A stretch of 64,000 bases of DNA from contig CAZYLZ010000001.1 in assembly GCA_964648335.1 (NCBI GenBank), forward strand, positions 62,001 through 126,000, in the 5' to 3' direction. The notes below the pieces were generated by a model. It saw only the letters and a list, made by a program, of their open reading frames with translations. It did not search any database and was not told the origin of the DNA. Source of the stretch: CAZYLZ01 sp964648335. GTDB lineage: Bacteria; Patescibacteriota; Minisyncoccia; Phycocordibacterales; UBA2100. This document shows positions 23,338-30,397 of the stretch, piece after piece. The stretch's first letter is position 1; every line of letters begins with the position of its first letter. The position numbers and the translations under genes were made by a program.

Positions 23338-23449
23338 CGATAAAATCGGCGTATTGCATCGTTTCGCTGCAAGACACATTCGTCGCCGTACCCAAAGTAC
23401 GTCTCCAAATCTGTCTCTTGCGCGCCTCGCACTACATCCGATTTAATCG
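23338..23449 (+). repeat. Dispersed hairpin repeat, copy B (after groEL)
   Basis: The ends CGATAAAATCGG (23338-23349) and CCGATTTAATCG (23438-23449) are inverted repeats with one mismatch. The centre is the hairpin CGTAC-CCAAA-GTACG (23387-23401). It starts 7 nt after the groEL stop codon. Confidence 0.85.
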
Positions 23450-23460
23450 CTTACAAATGC

Positions 23461-23493
23461 AAACAGCCGTGCACTCTCGTGCGCGGCTGTTTT
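23461..23493 (+). terminator. Intrinsic terminator after groEL
   Basis: AAACAGCCG (23461-23469) pairs with CGGCTGTTT, with an additional GCAC/GTGC inner stem, followed by TTTT. Confidence 0.85.
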
Positions 23494-23559
23494 GGTACTA
23501 GAAAAAGAGTCGATTATGCTACTATGAAGTCATATTCGCCAATCTAATTTCAAACAATT

Positions 23560-24120
23560 ATGAGCGCGTTCACCATCATCATAGTAGTTGCCGCAGCTAT
23601 CGCGGTCTGGGTCATTGCTTCGTACAATCGTTTCGTACGGCTTGCTAACCAAATGAAGGAGGCATGGTCCGACATCGAGGTTCAGATGAAGCGCCGCTTC
23701 GATCTTATACCGAACCTCGTCGAGACCGTAAAGGGATACATGCAGCACGAAGCCGGAACGCTCGAGAAGGTGACCGAGATGCGCACGCGTGCCATGAACG
23801 CGACCACCGTCGAGGACCAGGGCAAGACGCAAGACATGCTAAGCGGCGCGCTCAAGTCGCTCTTTGCAGTTGCCGAGAACTATCCTAACCTCAAAGCCAA
23901 CGAGAACTTCGGCAAGCTCCAGGACGAGCTTTCTGATACCGAGAACAAGATCCAGGCGGCGCGCCGCTTCTATAACGGTGTCGTACGTGATTTGAACAGC
24001 GCTCTGCAGTCGTTTCCCTCGAACCTCATTGGTAGCATGTTCGGCTTCAAGGGCGGAGACTTCTTTGCACTTGCCGAAAACGAACAGGCGGCGAAGCAGC
24101 CGGTAAAGGTGCAATTCTAG
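23560..24120 (+). CDS. lemA: LemA family protein
   Basis: The 186-residue protein has an N-terminal TM segment (residues 4-22) and the LemA helical bundle, with YNRFVRLANQMKEAWSDIEVQ, RRFDLIPNLVETVKGYM and AARRFYNGVVRDLN blocks. It is a membrane protein of unclear biochemical role that often neighbours DUF2207 proteins, as here. No SD precedes the ATG. A hairpin repeat lies between it and the DUF2207 gene. Confidence 0.94.
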   Translation: MSAFTIIIVVAAAIAVWVIASYNRFVRLANQMKEAWSDIEVQMKRRFDLIPNLVETVKGYMQHEAGTLEKVTEMRTRAMNATTVEDQGKTQDMLSGALKSLFAVAENYPNLKANENFGKLQDELSDTENKIQAARRFYNGVVRDLNSALQSFPSNLIGSMFGFKGGDFFALAENEQAAKQPVKVQF

Positions 24121-24123
24121 ACC

Positions 24124-24245
24124 AGTATCAGCAAAATCGGCGCATTTCTTCGTTGCACTGCGTGAGATAGTCGTCACCATACTCAATGTATGTCTCCGAA
24201 TATCTCACTTGTGCGCCTCTAACTGCATCCGATTTTTCTGATACT
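24124..24245 (+). repeat. Dispersed hairpin repeat, copy C (after lemA)
   Basis: This is the most complete copy. The 17-bp terminal inverted repeat begins AGTATCAG and continues to AATCGG (24124-24140), matching 24229-24245 with one mismatch. Inside, GTGAGATA and TATCTCAC pair perfectly, and the apex is CATAC-TCAAT-GTATG (24178-24192). Both stem bases differ from other copies yet still pair. It begins 3 nt after the lemA stop. Confidence 0.88.
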
Positions 24246-24254
24246 CGAAAACGC

Positions 24255-26078
24255 ATGTATACACTCTTTCTAAGGCTAACATTTGCGACCGTATTTCTGA
24301 CCGCATTGATAGCCCATCCTGCGTATGCTCAAACTGATCGCTCGTATCACTACACGAATATCGACATCACTGCGACCGTTAATCGCGATACCACGGTGCA
24401 CGTGGACGAGCGACTCACCCACGAGTTTGTCGGTGCGTACCATCTTGGCTGGCGCAGCATCCCGCACGAGAAGATCGACGGCATCACTGATGTCACGATG
24501 GTCGATGATGTAACGGGCGAAAAGCTCGTGTACTCGAAGAGTCGCTATGCAAACGGAGATCCTGCTGGATACGGAAAGTACACGTATTTCAGAGAAAACG
24601 GCTCCACCAACATCGAGTGGTATTACGACTTATCCGACACGGTGCATAACTGGACCATCAGCTACACGGCGCACGGTGCACTCGGATTTTATAACGATCA
24701 CGATGAGCTCTATTGGAACCTGTTTACCGACTACGATGTACCGGTCGATAGTGTTTCGGCGACCGTCGTCCTTCCTGAGGCAGATACCGCACCGCAGACG
24801 AGTTTTTATGCCGAGCCCGAAAAACAGTACACGCTCGAGCGTCCTAATCTGAGCACCTTCGTCTTTAAGACCGACGGTGTAGTGCCCAAAGCAAAGCTCA
24901 CGATAGCCGTGGGATGGCAGAAAGGTGTCGTTGACCAGAAACAATACTATATGGACGCTCTGCGTTTTTACAGCCTGTATCTGGTTGCATTGGTACTCTT
25001 GCTCATGTCGTTCGTATATGCCGGTGTCTACGAACTTATGTATCGACGACGGGTTCATGGGCGAGGAACCATCGTCGCACAATACGAACCCCCGCAGCAT
25101 CTACTACCTGCAGAGGCCGAGATGCTCGTAAAGGGCTCCGTAACCGACAAAGGCTGGTCAGCGACCGTGGTCGATCTCGCAGTGCGCGGCTACCTGATGA
25201 TTTCGGAAGATCCGCCAGGTATCGGGTGGTGGGCACGATTTTTCTCGTCTTCTAAAGAATATACCGTTACGCCTACGAGCAAGTCTACGGCAGATCTCCG
25301 TCCGTACGAACAGACGTTTATACGCGCGCTCTTTGATGATCGAGAGAAGTTCTCGACAGCTCTTATGAAACAGTCGACGTCAGACACGATGTATAAGGCT
25401 ATGCAGGAGGTCAAAAAAGTGTTCCATGCCGATGTCGAAAAGGATACAGCCGCGTATGAGGTAGGACCTGTCTGGCATCCGGCTACGTATCTTAAAGATT
25501 TCGAAAAAAAGCGGTTATCCGCGCTTGAAATAATCGCCGCTATTGGGGTGTTCGTCGGACTACCGACGCTTTGGGTATGGCTTATGGTGATCGGCGCCGA
25601 TAACCAAGGCGCTATTTGGCTCGTCATATCGCTGTGCGTATCAATAATTATCGTTGTATACGTACGTTTGATACGGTTGCGACTTAACGAGCACGGGGCA
25701 ATCTTAAAAGAAGAATGGCTCGGATTTAAGCACTATCTTCAAACCGCCGAACGGTATCGATTGCAGAATCTCACGCCCGAGATATTTGAGAGATTCTTGC
25801 CGTATGCAATCATCCTCGGGGTCGAAAAAGAATGGGGTAACGCGTTCAAGAGCATATCGATGCCGCCACCGGGATGGTATTCAAGCGGCGTACATGCAGG
25901 CAGCTTTGTGGCTGGGTCTGATACATCGAGTGGTTTTTCTGCCCCTGCATTTTCTTCGGCTTTTAGTGCGAGTTTCTCGTCGTCGTTTGCTAGTGCCGGT
26001 GGAGGCGGAGGTGGCGGAGCAGGAGGCGGTGGTGGAGCGGGAGGAGGCGGAGGAGGTGGTGGGGGCGGTGCTGCGTAG
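24255..26078 (+). CDS. DUF2207 membrane protein with poly-Gly tail
   Basis: The 607-residue protein has a signal peptide (residues 1-26, cleaved near AYAQ) and an extracytoplasmic beta-rich DUF2207 domain (about 30-235, with GWRSIPHEKIDGI). A TM segment lies near 248-270, a cytoplasmic domain follows, then a TM pair near 418-460. The tail is Ser-rich and then almost pure Gly (last ~30 residues), as in YciQ-type homologues. The start at 24255 is chosen for the signal peptide; the frame upstream runs through the repeat. It is paired with lemA, a common arrangement. Function unknown. Confidence 0.9.
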   Translation: MYTLFLRLTFATVFLTALIAHPAYAQTDRSYHYTNIDITATVNRDTTVHVDERLTHEFVGAYHLGWRSIPHEKIDGITDVTMVDDVTGEKLVYSKSRYANGDPAGYGKYTYFRENGSTNIEWYYDLSDTVHNWTISYTAHGALGFYNDHDELYWNLFTDYDVPVDSVSATVVLPEADTAPQTSFYAEPEKQYTLERPNLSTFVFKTDGVVPKAKLTIAVGWQKGVVDQKQYYMDALRFYSLYLVALVLLLMSFVYAGVYELMYRRRVHGRGTIVAQYEPPQHLLPAEAEMLVKGSVTDKGWSATVVDLAVRGYLMISEDPPGIGWWARFFSSSKEYTVTPTSKSTADLRPYEQTFIRALFDDREKFSTALMKQSTSDTMYKAMQEVKKVFHADVEKDTAAYEVGPVWHPATYLKDFEKKRLSALEIIAAIGVFVGLPTLWVWLMVIGADNQGAIWLVISLCVSIIIVVYVRLIRLRLNEHGAILKEEWLGFKHYLQTAERYRLQNLTPEIFERFLPYAIILGVEKEWGNAFKSISMPPPGWYSSGVHAGSFVAGSDTSSGFSAPAFSSAFSASFSSSFASAGGGGGGGAGGGGGAGGGGGGGGGGAA

Positions 26079-26132
26079 CGACTGCCGTCCTGCTATAGTG
26101 CGCGATAGCACAGAAATGGAGGAGATATAGCA

Positions 26133-26453
26133 ATGCAGCCACTAAAACCCGGCAAGCTCGTGCGCGACAACATTGTCGACATTATCGAGAAAGAGACGGG
26201 AAAACGACCACCGCACGTAGTCATGACACGGGAGCAAAAAGGATGGGCGTTGCGTCGAAAGGCTTGTGAGGAGGCAGAAGAGTTGCGAAAAGCGCCGTTT
26301 GCAGAAATGGAAGAAGAGATCGGGGACATTCTCGATACACTCGATGAGATGGTGCAGCATTTCAATCTGTCCCAGGCACGGATCGAAGAGATTCGCGCAG
26401 CAAAGACAGCCAAGAAAGGCGCCTTTCGCGTCGGTGACTACCTGTTTGACTGA
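26133..26453 (+). CDS. MazG-like/PRA-PH type nucleotide pyrophosphohydrolase
   Basis: The 106-residue protein starts KLVRDNIVDIIEKETGK, a pattern typical of predicted house-cleaning nucleotide pyrophosphohydrolases. It carries the Glu-rich metal site EEAEELRK...EMEEEIGDILDTLDEM (E-x2-E then E-x2-D). The likely role is hydrolysis of a non-canonical NTP to NMP and PPi; the substrate is unknown. GGAGGA lies about 9 nt before the ATG. It ends at a bidirectional terminator shared with the convergent SleB-type gene. Confidence 0.8.
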   Translation: MQPLKPGKLVRDNIVDIIEKETGKRPPHVVMTREQKGWALRRKACEEAEELRKAPFAEMEEEIGDILDTLDEMVQHFNLSQARIEEIRAAKTAKKGAFRVGDYLFD

Positions 26454-26463
26454 ATATCACATT

Positions 26464-26497
26464 CCCCGGCTATCAAGAGCCGGGGACTCTTATTTTT
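26464..26497. terminator. Bidirectional intrinsic terminator
   Basis: CCCCGGCT (26464-26471) / AGCCGGGG (26478-26485) with loop ATCAAG is followed by a T-rich tract ending in TTTTTT. It lies between convergent genes. Confidence 0.82.
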
Positions 26498-27266
26498 TAT
26501 CTATCTTTACGAAGTATTCGTGATGTCCGATGACGCCAATTGATTTGAGGCTGCCGAAGAATGCCTGGACTTTGGGTGACCCTTTAAACCCTGCTTGTTT
26601 ATAGTATAAAGCGCCTGCGGGGAGTCCTGCCTTCATACCGGCAAGTATTGCCGCTTCAGAGGCATTGGTGCCGTTAGTTATGCTCGCGACCTCCTGCATG
26701 ATCTTTGCATACTGCATCTCGTTTCTCGGTGCTGCCCTGAGCCCCGCGTCCATCGTCCACGAGAACTGCCATGGTTGGTACACCACGCCGCAGACAGACT
26801 TAGGAAATTCTTTGGTGGGACTGAGCATACGCGAAAGCGTCGTAAACATGACCGCAAAGCGCCCTTCTTCGGGCTCGCCGCGCGCTTCGTGGTAGACGTT
26901 TTCTGCTAGGCACTTTCTGTCCTCTTCGGTCAGGAGGGCGGTGTCTATATTCTTTTTTTCGAGCCCGATGGATGGCGATTGATCGATTTTGGCGAAGAGT
27001 CGATCGAGGTTTCGCTGGTCTTGTGATAGCTCGTGCTGCGATCGATTACGGGTTTCAGCACCTGCCATTGATGGAAATGTGAGCACGTTTGCTGCGATGG
27101 TTCCTGCGAGCGCAAGATTCCTTGCACTACGGTTGATTGCATCATCAAGCGGCGTCTCATCTATCGGTTTGGCCCCAGGATACACAGACTCGTTCGTATC
27201 AGCCGCGAAACGCCTCAATCGTTCGACGATTCCTTCCTTTCTGTCCCCTGGCGGTTTTTCTGACAT
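26490..27266 (-). CDS. SleB-type cell wall hydrolase (Hydrolase_2 domain)
   Basis: The 258-residue protein has a hydrophobic segment near residues 48-70, probably an internal signal or anchor, and a C-terminal Hydrolase_2 domain. That domain shows CLAENVYHEARGEPEEG, FPKSVCGVVYQPWQFSWT and AGALYYK; the Glu in YHEARGE is the likely catalytic residue. The family cleaves peptidoglycan glycan strands (spore cortex lytic SleB relatives), but no sporulation is implied here. TATACT lies exactly 6 nt before the ATG on the minus strand, so the mRNA is probably leaderless. It is divergent from lepB. Confidence 0.88.
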   Translation of the reverse strand: MSEKPPGDRKEGIVERLRRFAADTNESVYPGAKPIDETPLDDAINRSARNLALAGTIAANVLTFPSMAGAETRNRSQHELSQDQRNLDRLFAKIDQSPSIGLEKKNIDTALLTEEDRKCLAENVYHEARGEPEEGRFAVMFTTLSRMLSPTKEFPKSVCGVVYQPWQFSWTMDAGLRAAPRNEMQYAKIMQEVASITNGTNASEAAILAGMKAGLPAGALYYKQAGFKGSPKVQAFFGSLKSIGVIGHHEYFVKIDKK

Positions 27267-27313
27267 GTCGTAAGTATATAGCGCCGGGGCTGCCTGTATA
27301 CTAGATAGGTTGT
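27267..27313. promoter_or_regulatory. Compact divergent promoter region
   Basis: Only 47 nt separate two divergent start codons. On the minus strand TATACT (27273-27278) is 6 nt from its ATG. On the plus strand TATACT (27297-27302) is 11 nt, and TAGATA (27302-27307) 6 nt, from the lepB ATG. The -35 zones must overlap the opposite promoter. Confidence 0.55.
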
Positions 27314-27910
27314 ATGTTCGATGCCCGCACTCTTGAAAAGATCCCGGTAAAGGCCCGACGCTCTCGCAAGGATGCCTTCGTAGATATCATCAAGTACATC
27401 GTGGTCTCGCTTGTGGTTATAACGCCGATACGGATGTTCGTCGCGCAACCGTTCATCGTCTCGGGCGCCTCAATGGACCCTACGTTTAAGCAAAATGAAT
27501 ATTTGGTAATCGACCAAATGACGTATCGCACACATGCACCTGCACGCGGTGACGTGATCATCTTTCGATATCCACTCGACCCGGATACCTACTTTATAAA
27601 ACGCGTGATCGGGCTTCCGGGCGAGTCGGTCGATGTCACCGACGGCATCGTGACCGTGATTGAGCGCGACGGAAGCAGGCATGTGCTGAGCGAGCCGTAT
27701 CTCGGACCCGATGTGAAAAAGAAGGAGTCTGCGGTGACGAAACTCGATCGCGACGAGTATTTCGTGCTCGGAGATAACCGGAAGGCGAGCGCAGATTCGC
27801 GTGTTTGGGGACCGCTGCCGAAAAAATTCATTATGGGTCGCGCGTTCGCGCGTTTGCTGCCGCTCAATAAGGTGCAGCTATTGCCGGGTGAGTACCCGCT
27901 TCATCTATGA
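27314..27910 (+). CDS. lepB: Signal peptidase I
   Basis: The enzyme cleaves signal peptides of exported proteins at the outer membrane face. The 198-residue protein has one TM segment (about residues 24-44). SGASMDPT holds the catalytic Ser53, YFIKRVIGLPGE the catalytic Lys96, and VLGDNRKASADSRVWG is the conserved box E. No SD is visible. It must process the many signal-peptide-bearing surface proteins of this locus. Confidence 0.96.
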   Translation: MFDARTLEKIPVKARRSRKDAFVDIIKYIVVSLVVITPIRMFVAQPFIVSGASMDPTFKQNEYLVIDQMTYRTHAPARGDVIIFRYPLDPDTYFIKRVIGLPGESVDVTDGIVTVIERDGSRHVLSEPYLGPDVKKKESAVTKLDRDEYFVLGDNRKASADSRVWGPLPKKFIMGRAFARLLPLNKVQLLPGEYPLHL

Positions 27911-27975
27911 ACATCATGAACACGTTTTTGTGATGCTATCCACACGCGCGACGGCTCATAAAACTGTCAAAGGAG

Positions 27976-27981
27976 TATAAT
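27976..27981 (+). promoter_or_regulatory. -10 box of the Hsp20 gene
   Basis: A perfect TATAAT lies 26 nt before the ATG at 28008. No good -35 is visible at 16-18 nt. Confidence 0.55.
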
Positions 27982-28007
27982 CAAGCGAACAGTCGTTCTG
28001 TATCACT

Positions 28008-28487
28008 ATGTCAACAGGATTCTTAGACAGGCTCAAGAAAAAGGAAGTGCTTCCAAGCACTCCTGATGACGCTAAGAAGACGCAGATAGCCGTTCAAAAC
28101 AAAGGACCTGATGAAGCTGCGGGTCCTGTCGAGCAGCTTAAGGTAGATATCTTCCAGACGCAGAGCGCAATCCTCATCTACGCGCAGATTGGCGGCGCGA
28201 GCGTTCACGATTATGGTGTGCACATTGAAGGAGACGGCGATATCGTCACCATAAAAGGCCAGCGCACACGCCCTAACGGCGAATACTTTCAATATCCGGG
28301 AACCGAGACCAAAGAGCACATACTCGAAGAGTGCTCGTGGGGAAAGTTTTATCGACAGATCATATTGCCAGCAGAGGTAGATGCAGCAAAGACACAGGCA
28401 AAGATGCGCGAGGGAGTGCTTATGCTTTTGTTGCCACTCAAAGAATCGAAAGATAAGGGGGTTCGCATTGATGTCACCCCAGTGTAG
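28008..28487 (+). CDS. Hsp20/alpha-crystallin small heat-shock protein
   Basis: The 159-residue ATP-independent holdase has a charged N-terminal arm (residues 1-42) and an alpha-crystallin domain with LKVDIFQTQSAILIYAQIGG, ECSWGKFYRQIILPAEVD and a C-terminal MREGVLMLLLPLKE, the usual family blocks. The start has no SD. A dispersed hairpin repeat follows 16 nt after the stop. Confidence 0.92.
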   Translation: MSTGFLDRLKKKEVLPSTPDDAKKTQIAVQNKGPDEAAGPVEQLKVDIFQTQSAILIYAQIGGASVHDYGVHIEGDGDIVTIKGQRTRPNGEYFQYPGTETKEHILEECSWGKFYRQIILPAEVDAAKTQAKMREGVLMLLLPLKESKDKGVRIDVTPV

Positions 28488-28503
28488 GTCGTTTTGCAAA
28501 ACT

Positions 28504-28623
28504 AGATCAGCAGAATCGGCGCATTTCTGCGTTGTCCTTCGCGACATACGTTTCGTCGTACTCAAAGTACGCCTCAACATCTGTCGCTCGGTCGCCTTGA
28601 ACTGCATCCAATTCTTCAGATCT
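28504..28623 (+). repeat. Dispersed hairpin repeat, copy D (after Hsp20)
   Basis: This copy shares GAATCGGCGCATTTCTGCG, GCGACA/TGTCGC (perfect inner pairing), the apex CGTAC-TCAAA-GTACG and AACTGCATCC with copy C. The terminal repeats are weaker than in copies B and C. It lies 16 nt after the Hsp20 stop codon. Confidence 0.85.
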
Positions 28624-28700
28624 CGAGCCATGTGAATTTCAGATAGGTAAAAACTCTTTCTTTTACACATTAAATCTTTTTAAAAAACGCCGTAACCGGC

Positions 28701-28706
28701 TACGAT
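28701..28706 (+). promoter_or_regulatory. -10 hexamer directly before the cohesin gene
   Basis: TACGAT ends exactly 6 nt before the ATG at 28713, again the leaderless geometry. Confidence 0.45.
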
Positions 28707-28712
28707 GTACAC

Positions 28713-30188
28713 ATGCACCGACATCGAGGGCTTTTTAGCGCCGCAATCGCGAGCGTATTTTTGCTCGTGATGCCGCATGCGGCACTGGCTGCTGATCTCA
28801 ATTTCGATCCGGCGACCGGATCGTTTCCGCAAGATAAGAGTTTCTCGGTAAACGTCGTCGTCGAACCAGCAGCAGGCGAGACGGTGAACGCCTCTGACGG
28901 TGAGATCACGTTCGACAAAAGCGTCCTCTACGTGGCGAGCGTCTCCAAGGAAGGTTCGGGATTCTCGCTGTGGACCTCTGACCCGACGTTCTCTAATGCG
29001 GACGGATCGATAAAGTACAGCGGAGGATCACCGACGTCGTTTGGTTCCAAGAAAAAAGTCCTTACGATCACGTTCAGGCCGCTCAAGACGGGAAGTGCGA
29101 AAGTCTCATTTAAATCTGGATCGGTGCTAGCAGCAGACGGCAAAGGGACCGACGTTTACAAAAAAGGAGGCGAGGCCACGTATACGGTAACGGAAGCAAA
29201 AGAGGCGCCCAAAGAAACCGCTGCCGAGCCGGTGTCCTCTGGTGGTGGTGCTACGCCGCTCGCACCTATCATCACCTCTTCGACACACCCGAAAGAAGAA
29301 GAGTACTACGGGACGAGCACGGCCGAGTTCTTGTGGAAGCTGAGTTCTGACATAACCGGGGTGCGCACCGGCATTTCCGACCAAGAGGACTTCTTGCCAA
29401 CCACCTTGCAGCCGGGAGCTCCGGCCAGTCTCAAGATCTTGAACGTCAAGGACGGAGATTCATACTTTTTTGTGCAATTTCGAAATGAGAACGGCTGGGG
29501 CGAGACCTCGAAACGCAAGATCCGCGTCGATACAGCACCGCCTCTCGAGTTCGAGGTAACAATAAACGTGCCTGCCGACGGCACAGCGCCGAAGTTTGCA
29601 TTCGAGACGAAAGACGAGCTGTCGGGCATGAATAAATACGAGATCTTCCTCGGTGATACCAATATAGCGTCCTTGAAGGCGCAAGACTTGAGCGGCGGCG
29701 TCTACCCAATCCCGCCGCAAGACGGCGGCAAGCAAGTGGTGACGGTAAAGGCATACGACAAGGCAGGGAACGTACGCGAGTTCAAGAAAGAGCTCGATAT
29801 TCCTGCGGTCACCAAGCCGAAGCCTAAGGGCTCTGAGCCGGAAGCTGCACCAGTGCAATCTGGGTGGACCATAGAGCGGGTACTCGCGATCCTGTTTGCT
29901 TTCGCGATCGGTGGACTCATCACCTGGAATCGATATGCCAACCAGCAGAATCAGGCAGAGAAATCGATTATTTTGCATCATGTTCTCAAGATGCGCGACG
30001 TGAACGATCGTATATTTTCGGCGATGCGCGAAGAATTCGAAGTCATGGTAAACGACCTTGACCCGAAGCCACAATTAACGCCCACTGAGCGTGAGTTCCT
30101 CGAAGATCTCAAAGAAGTTCTCGAGATTTCCGAGGGTCTTATCGATACCTCGATAGAAGAGCTTAAAAACGTCGTCCGCGGCAAGTAA
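28713..30188 (+). CDS. Membrane-anchored cohesin-domain protein with cytoplasmic tail
   Basis: The 491-residue protein has a signal peptide (1-27, AALAAD). A cohesin-like beta-sandwich spans about 28-160 (FDPATGSFPQDKSFSVNVVV, FDKSVLYVASVSKEGSGFSLW, IKYSGGSP, VLTITFRPLKTGSAKVSF). Two Ig-like regions follow to about 365, then a Pro/Lys linker, a TM segment near 388-405 and a hydrophilic cytoplasmic helical tail of about 85 residues. Cohesins bind dockerins in cellulosomes; two dockerin proteins are encoded at 57911-59095 and 61067-61834. The cytoplasmic tail could link surface binding to the cell interior; this is inference. Confidence 0.82.
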   Translation: MHRHRGLFSAAIASVFLLVMPHAALAADLNFDPATGSFPQDKSFSVNVVVEPAAGETVNASDGEITFDKSVLYVASVSKEGSGFSLWTSDPTFSNADGSIKYSGGSPTSFGSKKKVLTITFRPLKTGSAKVSFKSGSVLAADGKGTDVYKKGGEATYTVTEAKEAPKETAAEPVSSGGGATPLAPIITSSTHPKEEEYYGTSTAEFLWKLSSDITGVRTGISDQEDFLPTTLQPGAPASLKILNVKDGDSYFFVQFRNENGWGETSKRKIRVDTAPPLEFEVTINVPADGTAPKFAFETKDELSGMNKYEIFLGDTNIASLKAQDLSGGVYPIPPQDGGKQVVTVKAYDKAGNVREFKKELDIPAVTKPKPKGSEPEAAPVQSGWTIERVLAILFAFAIGGLITWNRYANQQNQAEKSIILHHVLKMRDVNDRIFSAMREEFEVMVNDLDPKPQLTPTEREFLEDLKEVLEISEGLIDTSIEELKNVVRGK

Positions 30189-30257
30189 TCGACAGGGGAC
30201 TACGGGGGTCGTATCTGTTCGTTTTTGACAGCCTTAGGGAGCAGTATACGAGACCAT

Positions 30258-30286
30258 AAAAAAAGGCCGTTCCGCGGCCCTTTTTC
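30258..30286 (+). terminator. Probable intrinsic terminator before the giant gene
   Basis: An A-run, GGCC (30265-30268) / GGCC (30276-30279) with flanking AAAA/TTTT pairing and a TTTTT tail. It separates the cohesin gene from the giant gene. Confidence 0.7.
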
Positions 30287-30367
30287 TTACCCCCAGTTGT
30301 GCATAAAAGCCTTATTTTATAGGGAAAAATGATAAAATTGTGAAGCCGAGCGATATGCGCGGCGAAG

Positions 30368-30389
30368 CACGCACGCATGCGTGGTTTTT
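30368..30389 (+). promoter_or_regulatory. Hairpin with T-run just before the giant gene start
   Basis: CACGCA (30368-30373) / TGCGTG (30378-30383) with a 4-nt loop is followed by GTTTTT, ending 8 nt before the ATG at 30398. It resembles a small terminator inside the leader and could act as an attenuator or structure the start region. Confidence 0.4.
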
Positions 30390-30397
30390 GAGTACTC

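Noticed and set aside
24186..24254. Upstream start for the DUF2207 protein
   Set aside because: It would place the signal peptide internally and translate the right end of repeat copy C.
28008..28487. Sigma-32-type heat-shock promoter before Hsp20
   Set aside because: Upstream sequence shows only TATAAT and no CTTGAA/CCCCAT-like pair.
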